64,000 bases of DNA from Allosediminivita pacifica (GCF_003054175.1 NZ_QBKN01000013.1:1-64000); one strand, 5' to 3'. Shown: positions 6,834 through 16,436, counted from the first letter of the stretch. Numbers and translations are program-made. Notes: generated by a model not told the origin, from the letters alone.

Positions 6834-9800
6834 TCAGTGGAAATCCCGGCTCTGGAACAGCCTCTTGGCCTGCTCCCGCGGGTGCCGCGCGCTGGGGCCT
6901 TGCCGCGGTCTCCGGGCCGGCTCCTCCCGCTCCTCCTCGCCCTCCTCGGGCATCGGCTTGGCCAGGTCCAGAAGCTGCTGGGTCCAATCCTCGATCTGCT
7001 CGGCGATGACGTGGACCACGACCCCCTCGCGCTGGATCAGTCCGGTCACCTTCAGCAGCCGCCCGCCCATCACCGGCCGCCGGAACTGCTCGTAGACCCG
7101 GGGCCAGACCACGATGTTGGCCCCCCCCGTCTCGTCTTCGAGGGTCAGGAAGATCACCCCCGAGGCCGTGCCCGGCCGCTGCCGGGTGATGACCACCCCG
7201 CAGACCGAAACCCGCCGCACCGGCACCACCGCAAGCCGGTTGTTGGGCAGCAGCCCCGGGATCTCGTAGCGCAGCATCTCCATCGGGTGGGCCTTCAGGC
7301 TCAGCCGCGTGGTCACGTAGTCCTGCACCACCTCCTCCCCGAGACCCATGTGCGGCAGCAGGGTGTCCGGCTCCGCGATCCCTTCACCCCCGACCCGGTC
7401 CGAGAAGAGCGGCAGGGGGGCGGGCGACCGGATCGCCCGCACCGCCCAGAGCGCGTCCCGCCGCGTGAGCCCCATGCCGGTGAAGGCATCCGCCCCGGCC
7501 AGCCGCTCCAGCACCGCCGGCCGGACACCTGCCCGCAGCCAGACGCTCTCGGGGTCGGGATAGCCGTTGCCCCGCGCCCCCACGATCCATGCCGCGTCCT
7601 CCTCGCGGAATCCCTTGATCTGCCGGAACCCCAGCCGCAGCGCCAGCCGCCCGTCCGACCGCCTCTCCAGCGAGTTGTCCCACTCGCTGCGATTGACGCA
7701 GACCGGCCGCACCTCGTGCCCGTGATCGCGCAGGTCCCGCACGATCTGGGCCGGCGCGTAGAAGCCCATGGGCTGCGAGTTCAGCAACGCGCAGGCAAAG
7801 ACTGCCGGGTGGTGGCATTTGAGCCAGGACGAGACATAGGTCAGCATGGCGAAGGCCGCGGCATGGCTTTCCGGGAAGCCATAGTCCGCGAAGCCCTCGA
7901 TCTGAGAAAAGCACTGCTCTGCCACCTCGCGGGAGTAGCCCCGGGCGGTCATGCCGGTGACAAAGCGGTCGCGATGCGCCCCGATCGTGCCCATCCGCCG
8001 GAACGAGGCGAGCGACCGCCGCAGCTGGTCGGCCTCCTCGGCGGAATAGCCCGCCCCCACCACGGCGATCTGCATGGCCTGCTCCTGGAAGAGCGGCACG
8101 CCCAGCGTCTTGCTGGTGACCTTCTCCAGCTCCGGGCCGAAGGGCTCGGCCTTCTCCAGCCCCTGCCTGCGGCGGATGTAGGGCTGCACCATGCCCCCCT
8201 GGATCGGCCCGGGCCGGACAATGGCGACCTCGATCACCAGGTCGTAGAAAGTCTTCGGCAGCATCCGGGGCAGGAAGTTCATCTGTGCGCGGCTTTCCAC
8301 CTGGAACACCCCCACCGCGTCGGCCCGCTGCAGCATCCTGTAGGTCGCCGCGTCCTCCTGCGGGACGCTGTCGATGGTGTGGCTGATCCGCTCATGCCGC
8401 TCGAGCAGGGCAAAGCTCTTGCGCAGGCAGGTCAGCATCCCGAGCGAGAGCACGTCGACCTTCAGGATCCCCAGCGCGTCGATGTCATCCTTGTCCCACT
8501 CGATGCAAGTGCGTCCCTCCATCGCGGCATTCTCGATCGGGCAGAGCTCGTCCAGCCGCCCGCGCGTGATGACGAAGCCGCCGACGTGCTGGCTGAGGTG
8601 GCGGGGAAAGCCGATGATCTCGCCGATCAGCCGCAGGGTCTGCGACAGCCGCCGGTCGGATGGGTTCAGCCCCAGCTCGCGTGCACGTTCCATGTCGGCC
8701 CCGCTGTTGGTCAGCCCCCAGATGTCGCCCGCAAGGCGTGCGGTCAGATCCTCGCTCAGCCCCATGACCTTGCCCACCTCGCGGATCGCGGCGCGGGTGC
8801 GGAAGTGAATCACGGTGGCGCAAAGCCCCGCCCGGTGACGGCCGTAGCGCTCGTAGATCCACTGGATGATCTCCTCGCGGCGTTCGTGTTCGAAATCCAC
8901 GTCGATGTCGGGCGGCTCGCCGCGGTGGCGCGAGATGAATCGCTCGAAGACCATACCGATCATGTCCGGCGCCACGTCGGTCACGCCGAGCGCCCAGCAC
9001 AGGATCGAGTTCGCCGCCGAGCCGCGCCCCTGACAGAGGATGTCGCGGGCGCGGGCCTCCTGCACGATGTCGTGCACGGTGAGGAAGTAGGCCGCGTAGC
9101 CGAGGTCCGCCACGAGGCTCAGCTCCTTGGCGGCAAGATCGCGGTAGCGGGCAGGGATGCCGGAAGGACAGCGGTAGCGCAGCCCCTCGTGGGTGAGCCG
9201 TTCCAGCCGCGCCTGAGGCGCCTCGCCGCCCAGCGAGATCTCGTCGGGATACTCGTAGCTGAGCTCCCCGAGGTCGAAGCTGCAGCGGGCCGCGATCTCG
9301 GTCGTGCGGCGCAGCGCAGCGGGGTGGTGGCGGAAGAGACGGGCCATGTCGGCGAGCCCCTTCAGGCGCCGCTCCGCGTTGGGCAGCGCCCGGGTGCCGA
9401 TCCGGTCGATGGTGGTCTTCTCGCGCATGCAGGTGAGCACGTCGGCCAGCTGCCGCCGCGAGGCGTGGTGCATGAGCACGTCACCCACCGCGACCATGGG
9501 GGTGGAGCTGCGCCGGCACAGTTCTGCGCATGCCTCGATCCAGGCCTGGTCCGAGCCGTCGTATCGGGGCGCGGCGCCAAGGTAGACCTGCCCGGGATAG
9601 AGGCGCTGAAGTTTCTGAAGAGGCGCGTGGGTTCGGGGAATCGCACTGCGCACCGGCCCCTGCGGCAGGGCGATCAGAACCATCCCTTCGGCGGCGGTTT
9701 CGAGATCGGCGAGATCAAGGTAGCAGTCGCCTTTTCCGGCCCGGCGCTTGCCGAGGGTCAGCAGCCGCGTCAGGCGTTCGTAGGCGGCGCGGTCGGTGGG

Positions 9801-10181
9801 CAGGGCGATCCAGTGCGACTGGCAATCACGCAGGACGAGACGGCAGCCGACGATCAGGCGGGGCAGCCGGTCGAAGGGCGGCGCGGGTAGATCGCGGGGC
9901 GGGCCGACCTCCTGCCGCGAACACCCGTCGATCTGGGCCGAGGAGCGGATGCGCAGGGCTTCGGACCTTTCCTTCTCGAGGCTCCGCAGGGCGGACCAGG
10001 CCCGGACCACACCCGCCAGCGAATTGCGGTCGGTTATGGCAAGGGCGGCAAGGTCCAGTTCCGATGCGCGCAGGACCAGTTCCTCCGGGTGCGAGGCGCC
10101 GGTAAGGAAGGTGAAATTGGAGGTCACGCAGAGCTCGGCATAGGCCTCGGGAATGTCGGCGCTCGTGTCATGGTGGCTCAT
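6834..10181 (-). CDS. dnaE2: Error-prone DNA polymerase III alpha subunit DnaE2 (ImuC)
   Basis: Translesion polymerase of the SOS-mutagenesis cassette, working with ImuA and ImuB at the replication clamp. The product is 1115 residues from the ATG at 10181. It begins with a PHP domain (YAELCVTSNFTFLTGASHPEE), followed by the C-family polymerase core with the catalytic acidic motif PDIDVDFEHERREEI near residue 423. FPESHAAAFAMLTYVSSWLK and a C-terminal OB-fold region (VCGVVITRQRPGTASGVIFL) come later. The longer frame running back to 10481 is only read-through inside imuB. The start overlaps the imuB stop by ATGA, so translation is coupled. Confidence 0.95.
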   Translation of the reverse strand: MSHHDTSADIPEAYAELCVTSNFTFLTGASHPEELVLRASELDLAALAITDRNSLAGVVRAWSALRSLEKERSEALRIRSSAQIDGCSRQEVGPPRDLPAPPFDRLPRLIVGCRLVLRDCQSHWIALPTDRAAYERLTRLLTLGKRRAGKGDCYLDLADLETAAEGMVLIALPQGPVRSAIPRTHAPLQKLQRLYPGQVYLGAAPRYDGSDQAWIEACAELCRRSSTPMVAVGDVLMHHASRRQLADVLTCMREKTTIDRIGTRALPNAERRLKGLADMARLFRHHPAALRRTTEIAARCSFDLGELSYEYPDEISLGGEAPQARLERLTHEGLRYRCPSGIPARYRDLAAKELSLVADLGYAAYFLTVHDIVQEARARDILCQGRGSAANSILCWALGVTDVAPDMIGMVFERFISRHRGEPPDIDVDFEHERREEIIQWIYERYGRHRAGLCATVIHFRTRAAIREVGKVMGLSEDLTARLAGDIWGLTNSGADMERARELGLNPSDRRLSQTLRLIGEIIGFPRHLSQHVGGFVITRGRLDELCPIENAAMEGRTCIEWDKDDIDALGILKVDVLSLGMLTCLRKSFALLERHERISHTIDSVPQEDAATYRMLQRADAVGVFQVESRAQMNFLPRMLPKTFYDLVIEVAIVRPGPIQGGMVQPYIRRRQGLEKAEPFGPELEKVTSKTLGVPLFQEQAMQIAVVGAGYSAEEADQLRRSLASFRRMGTIGAHRDRFVTGMTARGYSREVAEQCFSQIEGFADYGFPESHAAAFAMLTYVSSWLKCHHPAVFACALLNSQPMGFYAPAQIVRDLRDHGHEVRPVCVNRSEWDNSLERRSDGRLALRLGFRQIKGFREEDAAWIVGARGNGYPDPESVWLRAGVRPAVLERLAGADAFTGMGLTRRDALWAVRAIRSPAPLPLFSDRVGGEGIAEPDTLLPHMGLGEEVVQDYVTTRLSLKAHPMEMLRYEIPGLLPNNRLAVVPVRRVSVCGVVITRQRPGTASGVIFLTLEDETGGANIVVWPRVYEQFRRPVMGGRLLKVTGLIQREGVVVHVIAEQIEDWTQQLLDLAKPMPEEGEEEREEPARRPRQGPSARHPREQAKRLFQSRDFH

Positions 10182-11656
10182 GCGAACTCTCCATGCACGA
10201 ACCAGCCCGGGTTCTGCGGCGTATGGAACAGCCACAGCCTGCGGCCCTGCCGCGTCTGGACATGCCAGTAGTCGCGCAGGCCCGAGCGCCAGGCCTCGTC
10301 CTCCAGCCACCATTCGGGTGCGATGCGTTCGGGGCCGATGGCACGGTCGGTTTCCATCGCTATCCTGCGCCAACGGAAGCTGCGCGGCGGCTCGGTGCCG
10401 CTGCCGGCGATGGGTTCGGGCGGGAAAAGCCTCAACGGACGCGGCCGTGGGGCGCTCCAACCGCTCTCGGGGGAGGACCATGCGGCGGGCACCGAGTGGA
10501 AGGCGCGTTCGGGGATATGGCTGTCGGCAGGCACGAAACGCTGGATGTTCTCAAGGCCGATGCGTGTGCCGACGCGGGTGATGAGGTCCTCTATCTGCCC
10601 GGTCTGCACTGCGGCGGAATGGCTGAGCTGCTGCACGGGAAGGGGTTCGACTTGCGTGGCCTCGATGCGCATCTGGTCGATGCCGAAACCGGCGTCGACT
10701 TCGCCCACGCCCCGTTCGAAGAGGGGCAGGATACGGGAGGGGTCGCGCATGGCCGCGGCAAGACGCAGTTCCACCTGCTGGCTGCCGCCATCGACCCGCC
10801 GAAGCGTGAGGCAGAGCGACCGGGCACCGGTTTCGTGGGTCTTGAGCGTTTCGCAGAGGCGGCGCAGGAGCCGCTCGGTCAGGGCCATGACATCGGCGGT
10901 GAGACCGATGGGATCGGGCAGGCTGATCCTGACGCCGTAGTGAGGCGGCTCCTCGAGCGGTGTGATCTGCTCGGGCTGTTGTCCCAAGGCCTGATCGAGG
11001 CGCAACAGGAGTTCAGGGCCGAAGCGGCGTGTGAGTGGGGCGCGGGGTGCCTTGGCCAGATCGCCGATGGTATGCAGCCCCAGTTGCTGCAGCGCCATGG
11101 CCGTCTCGGCGGGAATGCGCAGGCTTGAGGCGGGCAGAAAGGTCAGCGCGGCGAGGGGGGCGCCGGGGGCGGCGCGACCTTCGGAATGGCGCGCTAGGGC
11201 CCATGCGGCGCCGCGGGTGTCGCCGATTCCCAGCCGGACAGACAGCCCGGTGCGCAAAAGCCTTTGCCGCATATCCGTCAGCATGCCCGCTTCCCCACCC
11301 CAAAGGTGGGTGGAGCCCGTCACGTCAAGCACCAGCCCGTCCTTCCCCTCAAGGCCCACCCAGGGGCAGTAGCGCGTGGCCCAGCGGCGCAGGGCATGCA
11401 GGAACCTTGTGTCGCCCTCAGGGTCGGCCTCGGCGCTGAGAACCTCGGGGCAGAAACTGCGAGCATCGGCAAGCGGCATACCCGCATGCAAGCCTTCCCG
11501 CTCGGCGGCATGGTTGAGGCAATGAATGCGGTTGGTGTTGCTCTCCCGGATCGTCAGGGCAAAGGGCCCGTCGAGGGGGCGCAACCGCAGCGCCCGGTCA
11601 CTCGCCAGCCGGGGAAACCACATGCAAGCGACGCGTCTCTGCATCCCATCGAACAT
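10178..11656 (-). CDS. imuB: ImuB, Y-family polymerase-like protein of the mutagenesis cassette
   Basis: About 492 residues resembling DinB/UmuC polymerases (VACMWFPRLASDRALRL at the N-terminus, then a little-finger-like region LPDPIGLTADVMALTERLLRR). In the ImuB family the catalytic acidic residues are lost, and the protein acts as the clamp-binding scaffold that recruits DnaE2. The C-terminus has the RPLRLFPPEP-type segment and a WHVQTRQGRRLWLFH ending. Possible starts are the TTG at 11668, the ATG at 11656 and the ATG at 11644. The gene overlaps the 3' end of imuA and is translationally coupled to dnaE2. Confidence 0.9.
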   Translation of the reverse strand: MFDGMQRRVACMWFPRLASDRALRLRPLDGPFALTIRESNTNRIHCLNHAAEREGLHAGMPLADARSFCPEVLSAEADPEGDTRFLHALRRWATRYCPWVGLEGKDGLVLDVTGSTHLWGGEAGMLTDMRQRLLRTGLSVRLGIGDTRGAAWALARHSEGRAAPGAPLAALTFLPASSLRIPAETAMALQQLGLHTIGDLAKAPRAPLTRRFGPELLLRLDQALGQQPEQITPLEEPPHYGVRISLPDPIGLTADVMALTERLLRRLCETLKTHETGARSLCLTLRRVDGGSQQVELRLAAAMRDPSRILPLFERGVGEVDAGFGIDQMRIEATQVEPLPVQQLSHSAAVQTGQIEDLITRVGTRIGLENIQRFVPADSHIPERAFHSVPAAWSSPESGWSAPRPRPLRLFPPEPIAGSGTEPPRSFRWRRIAMETDRAIGPERIAPEWWLEDEAWRSGLRDYWHVQTRQGRRLWLFHTPQNPGWFVHGEFA

Positions 11657-12158
11657 CCCATGCGCCAAGTGTTCCTGATTTGTTCTTTTTAAGATTCCAG
11701 CGCATCAGAGTCGAGTCCCGGCTCTCGAGAGAGGGGAGGGGCTCGGCCTTCCAGCGGGTCTCTGCGGCATTGCTGCCCATGCCCTCGGGGATGATGCAGA
11801 GGCCGGGTGTGCCTCCTGCCTTCGCGGCCAGCTGCAGGCGCCGCCCTTCGCGAAGGTTGAGCGGGCGGGTGGTCTCGAGCACGACAAGCCCGAGCGACCC
11901 ATCTCTGAGCGTTTCCTCGGCGATGGCCAGAGAGTCGATCTGGCTGCCGGTGCGGGCTGTCAGGAGGCGCGCGGGATCAAGGAAGGTGGAAAGGCCCAGG
12001 GGGTTGAGGCGTTCTGGCAGCCAGTTCTCGGTGATCCAGAACAGGCTTCCCTCCACCTGGCCGCAGGCCACGGCCGCCAGAACGGGCGCCGCCGATCCAT
12101 AGGCCTCGTGAACACGGGCCGGACGCAGGGGGAAAGACGTGGAAAGGTTGCGGGACAT
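11598..12158 (-). CDS. imuA: ImuA, SOS-mutagenesis accessory protein (RecA/SulA-like fold)
   Basis: The first gene of the imuA-imuB-dnaE2 cassette, about 186 residues from the ATG at 12158 (ATG 12170 is also possible). It has the family segments AAVACGQVEGSLFWITENWL, NPLGLSTFLDPARLL and a C-terminal WDVRWDAETRRLHVVSP. The 3' end overlaps the start of imuB by about 60 nt. ImuA proteins interact with ImuB and RecA during damage-induced mutagenesis. No clean GTTC-N7-GTTC LexA box was found directly upstream, although one would be expected. Confidence 0.85.
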   Translation of the reverse strand: MSRNLSTSFPLRPARVHEAYGSAAPVLAAVACGQVEGSLFWITENWLPERLNPLGLSTFLDPARLLTARTGSQIDSLAIAEETLRDGSLGLVVLETTRPLNLREGRRLQLAAKAGGTPGLCIIPEGMGSNAAETRWKAEPLPSLESRDSTLMRWNLKKNKSGTLGAWDVRWDAETRRLHVVSPAGE

Positions 12159-12219
12159 GACGCCGAACATATCCCCGGAGCGCCGCAAAATAAATCCTTC
12201 GCTGCTCAAGGCGCAGCCT

Positions 12220-12999
12220 TCAGAGCGGCAGAAGGCCCCGGCTCAGGGCAAGCGCAAGGGTCTGGTCCGGTGTCTCGGCGCCCATCTTGTGCGCGACGTT
12301 CCGGACCCTGCGCCGGACTTCGGTCAGGCTGATTTCCAGCCGTTCGGCGACCTCGGCCTCGTTCAGGCCCCGGGCGAGATAACACAGAACATCGAATTCC
12401 TGCGGATTGGGCATCAGCCAGTCGATTCCGAAGGCAGAGGCCTCGCCCACACCGTCGTCCGGGGGCTGAAGCCGCATGGCCAGCATGGCCGAGATCGTCG
12501 AAAACGCCCGCTCGGTGCCCGGTCCGAAAAGGTCCCTTGGATCGGTGCTGCACCCCAGGACGATGCATTTGCCGAGGTTCTTCTCGTACCACATGTGCGC
12601 GAGCACGAAACGGTAGTCATGGCGCAGAAGTCCGTCATGCAGCGGGGCGAGCTGAGGTTCGGTCCTTTCGAGGGAATGGGCCGCCCGCACGTCGTAGTAG
12701 GATGGCGGCGGAAGCCCCCTCAGGGCAGAGCGAAGTACCGGATCGTGGCGGTAGAGTTCCGCGTTCTGGTACTCCTCCAACCATGTGTCCTCCATTGAAC
12801 TTCGCATCCAGGCCGGATGTGTGCCCGTGCGAAGCCCAGCCGAGTTCGGCAGCGTGATCACGCCGCCGGCGTTCACGGCCGTGGCGCCGATCCTCTTGGC
12901 GACAGCCTGGATCGCCTCCCAGGATTCATTGCCGTTTCGCGCTTCCGCAAGCCGGTCGGCCGTGTCGATCAGCAGGTTTGCATATCTCGTGTCGGACAT
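12220..12999 (-). CDS. LuxR-family solo regulator with autoinducer-binding domain
   Basis: A 259-residue regulator. Residues 20-175 resemble the acyl-homoserine-lactone-binding domain, with the spaced aromatics and acid W73, Y77, Y83, D86-P87 (TWLEEYQNAELYRHDPV). Residues 195-259 form a GerE-type helix-turn-helix (GLNEAEVAERLEISLTEVRR). No luxI synthase is in the window, so this is a LuxR solo that may sense exogenous or distantly encoded signals. It lies 61 nt upstream of the imuA start on the same strand, close enough for read-through into the mutagenesis cassette. Its ligand and targets are unknown. Confidence 0.88.
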   Translation of the reverse strand: MSDTRYANLLIDTADRLAEARNGNESWEAIQAVAKRIGATAVNAGGVITLPNSAGLRTGTHPAWMRSSMEDTWLEEYQNAELYRHDPVLRSALRGLPPPSYYDVRAAHSLERTEPQLAPLHDGLLRHDYRFVLAHMWYEKNLGKCIVLGCSTDPRDLFGPGTERAFSTISAMLAMRLQPPDDGVGEASAFGIDWLMPNPQEFDVLCYLARGLNEAEVAERLEISLTEVRRRVRNVAHKMGAETPDQTLALALSRGLLPL

Positions 13000-13205
13000 G
13001 ACTTAGGCCTAGCGCGCGGTTCTGCGTCGGTCCAGATGTTCACGTTGCGGCAGGTCGGTAAGGGCCATTCTTTCAGTAGGCTCGCATCCTTCCTTGCCTT
13101 CGGCGCGTTCAGTTGATGCCGGTCACGTCTGGTATCCCCCGCCGCGTTCCGGCAAGGTGCGCGCAAGATGCCGGGGCGGGATCCTGGCAAAAGAAAGGGG
13201 AGGAC

Positions 13206-14066
13206 ATGAGCCATCTCATCTATTCCGATACCTTCTGCCGTCTGGGTGAAGGGGCGCTGTGGCATCCGGAGCGTGGCACGCTTTTCTGGTTCGATATCCT
13301 CGATGGCAAGCTCTTCGAGCACGACGGGTCCTCGCAGCGGAACTGGAAGTTCGACAGGATGGTGTCGGCCGCGGGCTGGATCGACGAAACCCGTCTGCTG
13401 ATCGCCTCCGAGCGGGATCTCTTCATCTTCGATCTCGAAACCGGAAGTGAGGAGAGCCTCGTGGGGCTCGAGGCCGAGCGCGAGGAGATGCGGTCCAACG
13501 ACGGACGCGCAGATCCCTGGGGCGGCTTCTGGATCGGAACGATGGCCAAGGATCAGAGCGGCAACAAGGGGTCCGGCCAGGGGGCGATCTACCGCTATTA
13601 CCAAGGCGAGCTGCGCATGATCTACGATGCGCTCACCATTCCGAACGCGATCTGCTTTTCGCCCGGCGGCGCCTACGCCTATTTCACCGACACCCCGACC
13701 CGTATCATTCGCCGCGTCACGCTCGACGCCGAGGGCTGGCCGTCGGATTCGCCCGAGGACTGGCTCGACCTGCGCAGCGAAAAACTAAATCCCGATGGGG
13801 CGGTCGTGGATTCCCAGGGCAACCTTTGGAACGCCCAATGGGGAGCGGGACGTGTGGCCTGCTACAATCCCGAGGGGCGTTTCCTTACAGCAATTGGCCT
13901 CGCTGCCGGTCAGATCAGTTGTCCGGTCTTCGGCGGTCCGCATCTGTCGACCATGTTTGCGACCTCGGCCTACGAGGATGCGCCCGCGGATGATCGACTT
14001 GCCGGCATGACCTTCTCGGTGCCGACCGGTTTCAAGGGCCAGCGCGAGCATCGGGTCCTGCTGTGA
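13206..14066 (+). CDS. SMP-30/gluconolactonase-family lactonase
   Basis: A 286-residue six-bladed beta-propeller of the SMP-30/gluconolactonase/LRE family, which hydrolyses sugar lactones using a divalent metal. The metal-ligand segments are visible: GEGALWHPERGTLFWFD (Glu near residue 15), RSNDGRADPWGGFWIGTM (Asn) and KLNPDGAVVDSQGNLWNAQW (Asp). GGGGAGGAC precedes the ATG at 13206. The stop overlaps the GTG start of the next gene, so the two are co-translated. The substrate could be an arabinono-, glucono- or rhamnono-type lactone and cannot be fixed from sequence alone. Confidence 0.9.
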   Translation: MSHLIYSDTFCRLGEGALWHPERGTLFWFDILDGKLFEHDGSSQRNWKFDRMVSAAGWIDETRLLIASERDLFIFDLETGSEESLVGLEAEREEMRSNDGRADPWGGFWIGTMAKDQSGNKGSGQGAIYRYYQGELRMIYDALTIPNAICFSPGGAYAYFTDTPTRIIRRVTLDAEGWPSDSPEDWLDLRSEKLNPDGAVVDSQGNLWNAQWGAGRVACYNPEGRFLTAIGLAAGQISCPVFGGPHLSTMFATSAYEDAPADDRLAGMTFSVPTGFKGQREHRVLL

Positions 14067-15088
14067 GCCTGCGTGCCGTCCTTCACCCCCGGCAGGCTGC
14101 GCACGATCCAAAGATGTTCTTGGCCAACGGGGTGACCAGCGCCAACCCCGAACAGCCCGCCCGGATCGATGCGCTGCGCAGCGGGGCCGAGGCCGCAGGC
14201 GCTGTCTTTGAGGCGCCGCATGATCACGGGATAGGGCCGATTGCCGCGATCCATCCGGCGGAGTACCTCGACTTCCTTCAGAACATCCACAAGCGATGGG
14301 CGCGTATGGAGGGCGCAAGCGACGAGGTCATTCCAAATATCCACCCCGGGCGCCACGGACTGTCGCGTCCCGACGGCATGGTCGGGCAGGCCGGGTGGCA
14401 CATGGCGGATACCGCCTGTCCCATTGCCGCCCATACGTGGGAGGCGGCCTACTGGTCCGCGCAGACGGCGCTCAGCGCCGCCGCAATCGCCGAGAGTGAC
14501 GGTGCGGCGTATGCACTATGCCGTCCGCCGGGTCATCATGCCTTTGCCGACATGGCGGGCGGCTTCTGCTTCCTGGCCAATGCCGCCATCGCGGCAGAGG
14601 CTCTGCGGGGCAGGGGCGCCCGCGTCGCGATACTCGACGTGGACGTTCATCATGGGAATGGCACGCAGGGCATCTTCTACGACCGCGGCGATGTGCTGAC
14701 GCTGTCGATCCACGCCGACCCTGCCAGGTTCTATCCTTTCTTCTGGGGCCACGCGCACGAGAGGGGCACCGGCGCAGGCGAGGGCGCGAACCTGAACCTG
14801 CCGCTCGCAAGGCGGACCGCAGACGAGGGCTACTTCGAGGCGCTGGACAAGGCGCTTGCGCGGATCGCGGCCTTCGGGGCCGATGCCGTGGTGGTCGCGC
14901 TCGGCCTCGACGCCCATGAAGATGATCCTTTTCAGGGGCTTGCGGTGACAACCGAAGACTTTGCACGCATGGCCAAGCGGATCGCCGGACTGGGACTGCC
15001 TGCGGTTATTGTCCAAGAAGGCGGCTATCTTCAGCCCAAGCTCGGGGAAAATCTGACGAGCTTCCTGTCCGGATATCAGGATCGCTGA
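14063..15088 (+). CDS. Histone-deacetylase-family amidohydrolase (acetylpolyamine amidohydrolase-like)
   Basis: A 341-residue zinc-dependent deacetylase of the arginase/HDAC fold. The active-site segments are RPPGHHAFADMAGGFCFLAN, ILDVDVHHGNGTQGIFY (Asp and His zinc ligands) and ALGLDAHEDDP (second Asp ligand), with the C-terminal VIVQEGGYL loop tyrosine. Bacterial members remove acetyl groups from polyamines or other small amides. The GTG start at 14063 overlaps the preceding stop (GTGA), which implies coupling with the lactonase gene. It may alternatively act on acetylated protein lysines. Confidence 0.88.
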   Translation: MSLRAVLHPRQAAHDPKMFLANGVTSANPEQPARIDALRSGAEAAGAVFEAPHDHGIGPIAAIHPAEYLDFLQNIHKRWARMEGASDEVIPNIHPGRHGLSRPDGMVGQAGWHMADTACPIAAHTWEAAYWSAQTALSAAAIAESDGAAYALCRPPGHHAFADMAGGFCFLANAAIAAEALRGRGARVAILDVDVHHGNGTQGIFYDRGDVLTLSIHADPARFYPFFWGHAHERGTGAGEGANLNLPLARRTADEGYFEALDKALARIAAFGADAVVVALGLDAHEDDPFQGLAVTTEDFARMAKRIAGLGLPAVIVQEGGYLQPKLGENLTSFLSGYQDR

Positions 15089-15250
15089 GCACACTCAGCG
15101 GGCGTTCCCAAGGTGCCTATATGTTGTGCTTGTCGATTAATTTTTGGGCGAAAGTCATGCCTGTTAGATAGGCGCGCTTGGCGCGTATCCGGAGCGGCCG
15201 ACCTTCGCTTGTCGCCTTCGGAGCCGTGCGTCTAGGTTTTCCCAAATACC

Positions 15251-16105
15251 ATGGAGCGTGCCATTCCCTACGATACCGCAAGCTTGGTGACATCCCGCCA
15301 GGGCGCCGCTCCGCAACGTGCGAGAGGGCATGCAAAGCTCGTCGTGCGCCGTCGGGATGCACAGAGCGTGATCTCCGATCTTGCGATGTCGGGCAGTGCG
15401 AAGTTGCTTTTTCCCCGCCGTTCCACGTCCAGCCTCGATGCCGTCATGCTCAACACGGCGGGCGGGATCACGGGCGGTGATCGCTTCAGCTATGCCGCCA
15501 CGGTCGAGGAGGGCGCCTCGGTTACGCTGACGACGCAGGCCGCAGAGCGGATCTACAGGGCGTCGCCCGGCGCCCCTGGGTATGTGCGGAACCATCTCGA
15601 AGTGGCCGAAAGGGCCACGTTGCACTGGCTCCCGCAGGAGACGATCCTCTTCGATGCCTCGGCGCTGGATCGAGAGCTGTCCGTGACGCTCGCGCCCGGT
15701 GGGCGGCTGTTGGCCTGCGAGTGTCTTATCTTCGGCCGCAAGGCGATGGGCGAGGACGTGCGGCAGGTCTACCTGCGCGACAGGATGGACCTGCGGCAGA
15801 ACGGAAAGCTCGTCTTCTCTGACCGGCTCCGGCTCGATGGCGATGCGCAGGCGCAGCTCGATCTTGCCGCCGTCGCGGGTGGTGCGCGTGCCATGGCTTC
15901 GGTGCTGATCGCGCGCCCCGGTGCGTCTGCGCTGATCGAAACCCTTCGGCAGATGCTGCCCGAGTGTGCCGGCGCCAGCGCGATCACGGAGGATCTTGTG
16001 TTCCTCCGGATCGTGGCGCCAGATGGCTTCATGCTACGAGAAACCCTTGTGCCGGTGCTGCAAGAACTGGCCGATGGCCCCATTCCCAAGACCTGGATGA
16101 TCTGA
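15251..16105 (+). CDS. ureD: Urease accessory protein UreD
   Basis: A 284-residue accessory protein that binds apo-urease and, with UreF and UreG, forms the nickel-loading chaperone complex. Family segments include GSAKLLFPRR, LNTAGGITGGDRF and TLTTQAAERIYRA, then LHWLPQETILFD. It opens the urease operon and lies 3 nt before ureA. No clear promoter can be assigned in the 162-nt gap before it. Confidence 0.95.
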   Translation: MERAIPYDTASLVTSRQGAAPQRARGHAKLVVRRRDAQSVISDLAMSGSAKLLFPRRSTSSLDAVMLNTAGGITGGDRFSYAATVEEGASVTLTTQAAERIYRASPGAPGYVRNHLEVAERATLHWLPQETILFDASALDRELSVTLAPGGRLLACECLIFGRKAMGEDVRQVYLRDRMDLRQNGKLVFSDRLRLDGDAQAQLDLAAVAGGARAMASVLIARPGASALIETLRQMLPECAGASAITEDLVFLRIVAPDGFMLRETLVPVLQELADGPIPKTWMI

Positions 16106-16108
16106 GAC

Positions 16109-16411
16109 ATGCAACTGACCCCCCGCGAAAAGGACAAGCTGATGGTCGCCATGGCGGCCGAGGTCGCCCGGAAGCGCCTGGAGCGCGGCGTCAAGCTCAA
16201 CCACCCCGAGGCCATCGCGCTTATCACCGATGCGGTCGTCGAAGGCGCGCGTGACGGACGGTCCGTGGCCGAGATGATGCAGGCGGGCGCCCGGGTCATC
16301 ACCCGCGACCAATGCATGGAAGGGGTCCCCGAGATGATCCACGAAGTGCAGGTCGAGGCCACCTTTCCGGACGGCACCAAGCTTGTGACCGTCCACAATC
16401 CGATCCGCTGA
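16109..16411 (+). CDS. ureA: Urease gamma subunit
   Basis: The 100-residue UreA structural subunit, with the standard length and the segments [20 protein letters not shown] and [21 protein letters not shown]. It assembles with UreB and UreC into the (UreABC)3 nickel enzyme that converts urea to ammonia and carbamate. It starts 3 nt after ureD, consistent with one polycistronic message. Confidence 0.97.
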   Translation: MQLTPREKDKLMVAMAAEVARKRLERGVKLNHPEAIALITDAVVEGARDGRSVAEMMQAGARVITRDQCMEGVPEMIHEVQVEATFPDGTKLVTVHNPIR

Positions 16412-16436
16412 AGACACGAATGACGAGGAGTACCCG

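Noticed and set aside
6528-9890. A 1120-codon open frame on the plus strand opposite dnaE2
   Set aside because: It is antisense to a clearly conserved polymerase; the frame stays open because of the high GC content, and the translation (His/Arg/Pro/Gly-rich) has no recognisable domain.
12141-12200. Possible LexA box before imuA (GAAC at 12165)
   Set aside because: The sequence seven bases later is CGGA, not GAAC, so it does not fit the alphaproteobacterial direct-repeat SOS box.
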